In this document: positions 8,382 through 14,301 of the stretch, piece after piece
How positions within the stretch are numbered: the stretch's first letter is position 1
Layout of the letters: each line of letters begins with the position of its first letter
From: Hemicentrotus pulcherrimus
Lineage: Eukaryota; Echinodermata; Echinoidea; Camarodonta; Strongylocentrotidae
DNA: 14,301 nt
NCBI GenBank assembly: GCA_003118195.1
Contig: BEXV01001498.1
Coordinates: 26,207-40,507 of the forward strand
Reading direction: 5' to 3'
Position numbers and translations under genes: made by a program
Notes under the pieces: generated by a model
Seen by the model: only the letters and a program-made list of their open reading frames with translations
The model's database searches: none
Told to the model about the DNA's origin: nothing

Positions 8382-8461
8382 TTAACCCATTGCTTACTGG
8401 AACCTGGTGGTCACTGTTTTAAGTCTATGGGAATTAGAAAATTCAGTAGACAACGGGTTAA
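8382..8461. mobile_element. Tiny piggyBac-like MITE (72 bp between TTAA sites)
   Basis: TTAA (8382-8385) is followed by CCCATTGCTTACTGGA. The right end, read inward from the second TTAA (8461-8458), gives CCCGTTGTCTACTGAA, 12 of 16 matching. TTAA target duplications with termini beginning CCCnTTG are characteristic of piggyBac-type elements (CCCTTTG-like ends). Only 72 bp lie between the TTAA copies and there is no ORF, so it is a minimal non-autonomous derivative. Confidence 0.6.
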
Positions 8462-8548
8462 TGTTTTGCCAAAGAATGTCAGTGCCGGGCTTGGATCCAA
8501 ACCCTCAACCCTGGAATTGAGAGTCAAGTGAATGAACCATTTATACAA

Positions 8549-8852
8549 GGGTGGTGTTTCACAAAGATCCTAAAGTTGAACCTATTTCTAAGTTGGACTT
8601 AAATATTACGGAGAGCCATTTGTAGCCTTAAAATATGATATATTCAAAAGCAAAAAATTAAGTATTTTAGACTTTCTATTAATTTCCCATCAAGAACATG
8701 AAATCTCCTTGATAATAGATAATATGAGTGATTTGAATTAATATTTTAGGCCTTTTAAAATAACTTTTACAAAATATTTTCATGAATGCCAACAGCTTTT
8801 TAAATTCCATAATTGATAAGTCCAACTTAGAGATCTTTGTGAAACACCCCCC
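8549..8852. mobile_element. MITE with GTGTTTCACAAAGAT termini, copy 2
   Basis: The left end GGTGGTGTTTCACAAAGATC and the reverse complement of the right end, GGGGGGTGTTTCACAAAGAT, match, and both lead into AAGTTGGACTTA. As in copy 1 (3966-4242), the left end carries extra bases between the two blocks, including a second degenerate copy of the AAGTTGGACTT motif, while the right end is shorter. The interior shares pieces with copy 1 (ACTTAAATAT, AAATATGAT). It is about 304 bp with no gene. The right end is followed within 20 bp by a CT/CA compound microsatellite. No clear target duplication is visible. Confidence 0.75.
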
Positions 8853-8866
8853 AGGACGCCTCTCAC

Positions 8867-9020
8867 ACTTTTCTCTCTCTCGCTTTCTCTCATTCTCTCT
8901 CTCTCTCTCTCTTTCACACACACAAACACACACGCACCACACCCCTCTCTCCCATCATACACACACACCTCTCTCTCTCTCTCTCTGTATCTCTGTCACA
9001 CACTCTCGCTCTTTCACAAT
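8867..9020 (+). repeat. Compound (CT)n / (CA)n microsatellite
   Basis: Alternating blocks of CT, CA, CT and CA repeats with short interruptions. Open frames on both strands here (8782-9204 plus; 8679-8942, 8780-8968 and 8914-9105 minus) are translations of the repeat and are not genes. Confidence 0.9.
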
Positions 9021-10730
9021 ATTCTCCCAACACACCTACTTTTTTGGGGATTACAACCCACGCTCTCTTTTTTTTTTTTTCTTCAGACACACGTTTAAAA
9101 GCCACAAGCTAATTCGTATCAATAGGAGAAGTGCTTGGAAACCGTATGTGTCTATTTGCACAAAACAAATCTCATTCTACTACAATGGATACCTCCATAC
9201 ATAGAACTGTGGATAGTTTGTGAAATACGTATATAGCTCGTTCATTTTGTACCGTTAGTATTGAATCCATATAGGTTTAACTTCTTCCGCCTCTGGTTAT
9301 ATACATAAATTATTTCCTTCCTTTTTAGCACCTTTTTCGGTCAAGTTTATCAAAACTTGCACTTCACTTTTGTGCTAAATCATAGAACGCAAACAAGAGA
9401 AATTGTTATCAGTTGCTATTCAAAATACATACATGTAGTCAATAACTCAATTTTAGAATTCTTTCATTCAGTTTCAGTAAAATCTATTTGAATCATTTCG
9501 TCGCTCATTCTGATCCCATGCTCCCGAAAAGACTTAAAGTAATCAATTTGAAAACGTTCAAATCTGCAAATATGAAATATGAAAATATAACAATAGGATA
9601 TTTAAGGTTATGAAATTCCAAGAAGAATGAAAAGAAGCGAAAGTAATTGGTAAAGCTGTGGTCGTTTTTTAAAAAATAATATATTAATCTACAACACGAT
9701 CTCCCCAAAACTATTATTAAAGGCATCAGATTCTATCATGTTTAATGAAATGTGCGAACACAGAAATGACATATTTATAACGTAATCGCACATGATTCCA
9801 CTTCTTGCATTGAAATTTCACTTATTTCTTTAAAGTCTGTAAGATTTTGTTCTACCCTTATTCAAAGCCTGTGACGGTTACACGTCATCGGCTGACACGC
9901 CTTGAAATTACAGGACTTACCCTAAACTTGTTCAATGAACCAATGATGACAATATCGATAATACAAAGGAGAAGACAATGCTGATAATTGTTTTAATGAA
10001 GGCAGAAAAAAAGAGAAATAAATTAGTGAAAGTTTGAGCAATATCCGATTTTTTTTTTTTAAAGGTAATTTTTGAAGTTGTCATCAGTGAAACACAGATT
10101 GGCAACACTGTATACGTATCGTGCAAGCTTCTCTCCAATTAATCATGTACTGGAACTGTCATAACGTTTCATTTAAGCAGTTTTGATGACGGGATAGAAT
10201 TCTTTATATAGGGGTTGTTTATTCAAACATATTTATAGTAAATATATTTACCGTGAATGTGTGAATGCCAATTTTTGTGAATTTGTGAAGTATTTTTTAG
10301 GAGAGGCCAAATACGATGGGAGCTCGAAAGAAACGTCGCAGAGTTACCAATTTGTGTTTAGATTGATCGCACCTTCAAAATTCATTTTCTTATTTTCAAT
10401 CGTTTTTTTTTTTTGCTCAAACTTTCACGTACCTTTATGTCTCGTTTTTCTGCTTCTATTAATTTAACCAACTCAATATGAAACTTGACTTTCCCTTTAA
10501 TGAGAGGAAAAACATATAATACCAAATGCATCTGATTCTAGATGACATTCAATCAGTCATCAGCTTTTAATCACTGACAGTATTATTTAACCTGACTGAG
10601 GACCTACCAGGCTAACCTGACTTTTTCCTTTCATAATTTGCGGATAACTTAAAATAGCCTTGTCTTCTTTGCTGCAAGAAAAACCTTTCGTTACGAACCT
10701 ATTAATACATATTCATTTCATTATGTTCAT
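9021..10730. other. AT-rich intergenic DNA, nothing recognised
   Basis: T runs lie at about 9068-9080, 10050-10060 and 10400-10415. Open frames at 9505-9726 and 9932-10138 (minus) and 10261-10467 (plus) are Phe/Ile/Ser/Lys-rich readings of AT-rich DNA without motifs. CGTCA-type inverted halves (TGACG and CGTCA) occur near 9871-9886. No transposon termini or RNA genes were recognised. Confidence 0.6.
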
Positions 10731-10746
10731 TATGCGCGTGCGCGTG
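10731..10746. repeat. 16-bp alternating purine-pyrimidine tract
   Basis: TATGCGCGTGCGCGTG alternates pyrimidine and purine throughout and is mostly CG/TG, a composition able to adopt Z-DNA. It also contains TGCGCGTGCGC, one base from an NRF1-type site. It lies 30 bp left of the TTAA element. Confidence 0.5.
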
Positions 10747-10984
10747 AGCAGAACGAGAAGGTGAGGGTAGATTCATTAAAGGAGTCACACCAAGAAGCAA
10801 AAGTGTTTTGAATTGATGCAAAATTCATATCATTGCGAAGGGAAAGCCTTACTGATCAATTACAACAAATTTCCTCTTCAAAATATGTTTTGGGCCCGCA
10901 GAAATCAACTTTCAAAAATGTTAGTTTTGAGATCCAGATTTACTGCCTATTCGTATTTTTTCGTATTTTGTCGTAGTTCTTCGT

Positions 10985-11109
10985 GTGACGTCACACCCTG
11001 GACACGGCTGTTAAAAAAAGGCTGCTAGCTTCCGCTTGGTCTGCAGCTAGACGCACTAAGCGGAAGCTAGCAGCCGGTACCGAGCTGTTTGTCCAGGGTG
11101 TGACCTCAC
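10985..11109. repeat. Long hairpin: 18-19-bp outer and 18-bp inner stems
   Basis: Outer arms 10985-11003 and 11091-11109 pair at 18 of 19 positions. The left arm contains the CRE palindrome TGACGTCA (10986-10993). Inner arms 11020-11037 and 11058-11075 (GGCTGCTAGCTTCCGCTT and its complement) pair perfectly over 18 bp around a 20-base loop, which itself has GTCT/AGAC. The region between the stems (11004-11019 and 11076-11090) pairs poorly. It is the core of the TTAA foldback element. RNA from it could fold into a long hairpin, but nothing shows that it is transcribed. Confidence 0.85.
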
Positions 11110-11160
11110 TATTCAGAGCTCGCTACGCTCGTTTGTTTGGCTTACGTTCGGGGGCGCTTG
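11110..11160. repeat. GCTCGCTACGCTCG motif and GC-rich patch
   Basis: GAGCTCGCTACGCTCG just right of the hairpin is followed by GTTCGGGGGCGCTTGGGGG. A near-identical motif recurs at 13019-13036. Motifs of this kind are frequent in dispersed repeats of marine invertebrates. This copy lies inside the right arm of the TTAA element. Confidence 0.4.
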
Positions 11161-11325
11161 GGGGTTTAAGAAGGGTCTTGAAAAATGGCATTTTACGCCT
11201 CTCCACGATATCTATATGATTTCTCAGCAAATTATTCGTGTTTTTCAAGAGAAAATCTTTCCATCCATATGTAATTTGTTCTAATTATCAGTTTTTAGTA
11301 AATTTTCTTTGTGTAGCTCCTTTAA

Positions 11326-11613
11326 GGTTCAAATTAGAATATTGAAAGCATAGGCGATCCTACAATATATTCAGTGATCGTTGTCGCGGTTGATATTGAC
11401 TCTTAAGTTATGGATTTGTAAATAATAAACTCTTTATGTTGTATAGCTCCCTCTCAAGGTCAAGATATTAATTAAGCCTTAAAACAATGTTTTTTTTTTA
11501 CTAAAATCGACCGATTGGCTATTTCCATTTGGAAATTATATATCACAACTACGTATTATGAGATTTTCATGGTCGCGGCTACAACTTTATGGCCGTAAGC
11601 GCTATTTGAAATG
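11326..11613. other. AT-rich DNA with a diverged echo of the TTAA element end
   Basis: GTTGTATAGCTCCCTCTCAAGG at about 11439-11459 resembles TTGTGTAGCTCCTTTAAGG at the right end of the TTAA element, 120-130 bp to its left. It may be a degraded second terminus of the same family. Nothing else is recognised. Confidence 0.3.
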
Positions 11614-11641
11614 TATCAAAATTTACCGGTAAATTTTGATA
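11614..11641. repeat. 28-bp perfect palindrome with no spacer
   Basis: Fourteen bases starting TATCAAAATTTACC at 11614 are followed directly by their exact reverse complement to 11641, centred on ACCGGT. The next pair (11613/11642) does not match, so the boundary is sharp. It is not explained by simple AT content because the centre is CCGG. Confidence 0.9.
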
Positions 11642-11950
11642 TTCAATTTTACTCGAAAGCTGAAGTGTTTTAGGGACTAAATTTTCTATTGCTTATAATA
11701 CATCCACAGGGGCATCCAAATATATCAGAATTGTAAAGAATTACTATCCAACGAATTTTTAAAATTTCCCAAAACTTTGTATTACGTTTAAGAATTAAAT
11801 GGCAAAATCCGTTCCTCAACTATTGAAAAGGAGATTTTTCTGATACAATAAGTTATTGGCCGGCTAAATGAAAGATACGTTGGTGAGTTAAACATATCTA
11901 GAGGTTGCAAATATTCTTTGGACTAAAACTAAGCTCCATAGTCTCATGGG
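11642..11950. other. AT-rich DNA, nothing recognised
   Basis: No open frame or delimited repeat between the palindrome and the hAT-like terminus. Confidence 0.6.
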
Positions 11951-11990
11951 CAGAGGCGGCCCCCACGTGCCCCCACGTTTTTAAGCACCC
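11951..11990 (+). mobile_element. hAT-like terminus leading into the minisatellite
   Basis: CAGAGGCGGCCCCCACGTGC begins at 11951 and fits the CAGRGGCGG start of animal hAT ends. The minisatellite begins within about 15 bp of it. The presumed 8-bp target (ctcatggg, 11943-11950) was not found repeated downstream and no inverted partner was seen, so the right end is unknown or lost. Confidence 0.45.
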
Positions 11991-12975
11991 CAAAAGTGCC
12001 CCTTTTTACGTAGGAAAAGTACCCTTTAAATTTTTTAGAAGTGCCCCTTTTTCATAGGAATAGTGCCCCTTTTACTTTAACAAGTGCTCCTATTAATTTG
12101 TAAAAGTGCCCCTTCCCCTTTCCAAATCTGATAAGAGCCCTTTTTATTTTGACACGTCCTCCTTTTCCTTCGACAAGTTCCCATTTTCCTTTGCAATAAG
12201 TGTCGATTTTGTATTCTCATAAGTGCCCTTTTTAATCTCTAGTAAGTGCCCCTAGTTAGGTACGAGAAGTGTCTCTTTTCACTTTTGATAAGTGCCCCCT
12301 TAACCTCTGATAAGCGCACCTTATATTTTCACATGTGCCCTTTTTCCTTTCTAATAAGTGTCCCTTCCCCTTTTAATAAATATCCCCAATTTAACTCGGA
12401 TAAGCGCACCTTATATTTTCACATGAGCCCGTTTTCCTTTCTAATTAAGTGCCCCTTTCTTAATGATACGTTTCCCATTAAAAGAGCCCATCTCCCTTCT
12501 CATAAGCGCCCTTTCTCTGGTAAATGACCTTTTTCAGGTACGAGAAGTTACTCTTTTCACCTATAAGTGTCCCCTTCACCTCCGATAAATGCCCCTTTAA
12601 AATCTGATCAGTGCCCATTTTCTTTTAACTGATGCACACAAATTTCCTTTATTACAAGTGTCCCCTTTTCATTTACATAAGTGCCCCTTTTCATCTCTGG
12701 TCATCGCCTCTTTTCACCTCTGATAATCTCCCTTTTAACAATATTAGATAATTATCTTATGAATGGCCTTATCGAAATCTGATGGGCCCCTTTTCCGTCG
12801 ACAAATTTCCGTTTCCTATTCTCATGACTAACTTTTTTCATCCCCGGTGAGTGCCTCTTTTTGAGGGTGTAAGAAGTGCCCCATTTTCAGCTCTGATAAT
12901 TACTCTTTGTACTTTGGCACAGGCTCATTTTCTTTCCTGATAAGTGTCCCATTTTCCTCTCATCATTAAACGCGC
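11966..12975 (+). repeat. Degenerate ~22-bp minisatellite, about 45 units
   Basis: The unit is close to GTGCCCCTTTTCNCCTCTGA followed by TAA. Successive GTGCCCC-like starts at 12041, 12063, 12084, 12106, 12155, 12177, 12199, 12222, 12246, 12269 and 12292 are mostly spaced 21-24 bp apart. A higher-order duplication is visible: a 27-base block beginning GATAAGCGCACC at 12309 recurs at 12399, 90 bp on. The frame at 12246-12527 (93 residues with repeated SDKRTLYFHM-type segments) is a by-product of the repeat and is not called as a gene. Units are well diverged, which suggests an old array. Confidence 0.85.
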
Positions 12976-13017
12976 CCTAGCTAATTTCAAGCGGCTATTA
13001 AAGAGCAATTTTTCCAA

Positions 13018-13040
13018 AGCTCGCTTGCTACGCTCGTACG
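13018..13040. repeat. GCTCGCTTGCTACGCTCG motif
   Basis: AGCTCGCTTGCTACGCTCGTACGC resembles the motif at 11115-11130, and CCTCGCTCGCTCGC follows near 13169-13183. These are short CpG-rich tags of unknown role, probably pieces of dispersed repeats near the end of the minisatellite. Confidence 0.35.
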
Positions 13041-14258
13041 CATCCTTAGTTTAGTTATCAAAGGCATTCTCAGTCTTCCGTTAAAGTGCTTATAACCGCA
13101 TTAGGTATTTTTTCCTCTTTATAAGATGTAATTTTTCGCACTGCGACCTCACACATCTTAAAATTTGTCCTCGCTCGCTCGCAAACAATATTGTTTAGAC
13201 AATCAAACCCAACTGCAAAGCATGTTGCTTAAGCAATCCATTATGGTGTATAAATTGAAACAAATATTGAAATTATCCCTGATTATTGTAATAACAATGT
13301 AGGGGGTGTATACCGATGTCTAAAAAATGTATATTTTTGCTTTGAGATTTCTCTTTGTAGATGCCTTTTTTTTTTCTCCAAAATTACACTTTGGAAGTCG
13401 CTCGGTCGCCCTGCACATGGGCCACGGCCACAATACGGCATAAACCGTACAAATCAAACAAACACGGAAACAGATAAACGGTCAAAACAAAACAAAACAA
13501 CACAATACAGACCAAGAGCAACAGCAGTGACCAATTTAACTACTAATTACGTACAGCGCTGGCTAGAAAAAAAAAATCAATCTACTCTCGAATGAATTGT
13601 ATGAACAACCCAACTGTAATCGTCCCTCATAATGCTTACATAGAGGGCGCAATCTAAATACCACGTACATCCCATATCGAGTAGGGTTGTGCGTTGACAA
13701 GCTAGGTATAATACCGTGTAATGGGGTTTAAGATAACTTTAAAAATAATTAAAGAAAGTTCAGTATTAAATAAGAAGCTCGATAACAAGTTTTAGAGAAT
13801 TTTTTTTACCCGAATTCTTCCCCCACTTTGCCGATTCACTGCGCCATGTGCTGTATTAAGTTTCGGACTATTTCGACTAAGGAATTACTTTCATCGACAG
13901 CGCATATGCCTTTAATATGAAACTTGATTAGATATGTGATGAATAATATTCTATTATTAAAGAGTGGAAAAGACTGCATAGTAGTTTCCTGATAAACAAA
14001 GGGCTGGAACCAACCTTCTGATTCCCGGTGTTTTCTTTGGTTTTAATGAAAATCTAAAACTTTGAAAATAGGTAATACGATTATCAAACAAAAATTTCCA
14101 GTGGTTTCTCTTCTTTGCCAAAAATGTTAAGTCTATGATGATGGAAAGCTTTTTGAAAGACTATCTCCAACGAAATAGATATAAAGCTGATTGTTTTCAG
14201 TTGTCGAATAAACGAATTTCTGTAATATTTTTTTTTGTTTTGTAGTAATGACGACACT
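13041..14258. other. AT-rich intergenic DNA, nothing recognised
   Basis: No credible ORF, RNA gene or strong inverted repeat. A T run lies at about 13366-13376 and an (AAAAC)n run at 13484-13502. A locally GC-richer stretch at 13398-13450 (GTCGCTCGGTCGCC, GGGCCACGGCC) has no recognisable motif. Confidence 0.6.
13484..13502. repeat. (AAAAC)n short tandem repeat
   Basis: Three to four AAAAC units embedded in CA-rich sequence. Confidence 0.7.
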
Positions 14259-14301
14259 CAGGCGCGTACGCAGGGGGTGGTTTTGGGGTTAACCCCCCCC
14301 C
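14259..14301 (+). mobile_element. Mobile-element terminus truncated by the window edge
   Basis: CAGGCGCGTACGCAGGGGGT at 14259, then GGTTTTGGGGTTAA and a C run to the last base. The CAGGCGCGTACGCAGGGGG form is typical of ends of dispersed DNA transposons in marine invertebrates and may be hAT-like. Only the first 43 bp are in view, so family and length cannot be judged. Confidence 0.4.

Larger units (their letters stand above)
10776..11325. mobile_element. TTAA-flanked foldback element (542 bp) with diverged inverted arms
   Basis: TTAA at 10776-10779 and 11322-11325 flank a unit whose ends read AGGAGTCACACCAAGAA (left) and AGGAGCTACACAAAGAA (right, reverse-complemented), 14 of 17 identical. 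Further inside, 10851-10871 matches the reverse complement of 11273-11292 (ACTGAT, AATTA, AACAAATT) with one gap and one mismatch. A strong hairpin (10985-11109) sits within a few bases of the exact centre. The whole unit is therefore an imperfect palindrome, a foldback element. The TTAA duplication suggests mobilisation by a piggyBac-type transposase, but the termini AGGAG differ from the usual CCCTTTG-like ends. No ORF of note; the frame at 10813-11028 follows the left arm and is not called. Confidence 0.7.

Noticed and set aside
8488..8510. tRNA-like B-box (GGTTTGGATCC on the minus strand)
   Set aside because: It deviates from GGTTCRANTCC at two positions, has no A-box at the right distance and no cloverleaf. 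The stretch is simply a near-palindrome around GGATCC.
8782..9204. 140-residue ORF, the longest open frame in the window
   Set aside because: Most of it is Ser/Leu/His/Thr low complexity from the CT/CA microsatellite, and it begins within the MITE at 8549-8852. Overlapping frames on the other strand are open for the same reason.
9287..9296. CCGCCTCTGG as a right hAT end pairing with the CAGAGGCGG at 11951
   Set aside because: It lies to the left of the left-type terminus, so the orientation is wrong for a single element, and the flanks share no target duplication.
12246..12527. 93-residue ORF with internally repeated peptide segments (SDKRTLYFHM)
   Set aside because: It is a direct translation of the 22-bp minisatellite and its 90-bp duplication. 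Its boundaries fall inside the array, and the array continues out of frame on both sides.

Overview
The window looks like nuclear DNA from a marine invertebrate, most likely a sea urchin or another echinoderm. This rests on AT-rich sequence (about 35-38% GC by eye), no operons or ribosome-binding sites, isolated exon-like ORFs, many microsatellites, and several short non-autonomous DNA transposons of kinds I associate with echinoderm and other marine invertebrate genomes: hAT-like CAGGGGCG ends, GTGTTTCACAAAGA terminal inverted repeats, TTAA-flanked elements and GCTCGCTACGCTCG motifs. The organism call is an inference and was not searched. A single N after a 15-G run suggests an assembled Sanger or draft sequence.

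The only well-supported coding segment is on the minus strand at 1447-1248. It reads as the first coding exon of a Pro/Ser/Tyr-rich protein, with an in-frame stop upstream of the ATG and a good splice donor (GTAAGG) at its end. About 630 bp upstream, at 2112-2075, a TATAAA box and a TCAGTCT initiator are spaced as expected for a TATA-type core promoter on the same strand. Together they suggest the 5' end of a gene that continues off the left edge of the window. A second, weaker candidate is a 69-residue ORF with two hydrophobic segments at 5138-4929 (minus), with an AATAAA signal 159 bp downstream of its stop. No other stretch looks coding.

The rest is non-coding and rich in repeats. From left to right: AT-rich putative intron (1-1246); exon, 5' leader and promoter (1248-2240); plain AT-rich DNA (2241-3965); an inverted-repeat MITE (3966-4242); the small-ORF region (4765-5138); a hAT-like end running into a long purine tract and a cluster of hairpins (5357-5777); a CpG-dense block (5999-6156); a repeat-rich block from 7.4 to 9.0 kb (TG tract, GC-rich repeat, nuclear-receptor-like palindrome, GC hairpin, an 80-bp piggyBac-like MITE including its TTAA sites, a second copy of the first MITE, a CT/CA compound microsatellite); AT-rich DNA (9.0-10.7 kb); a 542-bp TTAA-flanked foldback element with a strong central hairpin (10780-11321); a 28-bp perfect palindrome (11614-11641); a 1-kb degenerate 22-bp minisatellite that starts just inside a hAT-like terminus (11951-12975); and AT-rich DNA ending in another mobile-element terminus cut by the window edge.

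I found no rRNA, tRNA, CRISPR array, reverse transcriptase, transposase or viral gene. The most interesting structures are the palindromic TTAA element, the minisatellite-bearing hAT-like unit and the candidate promoter plus first exon.
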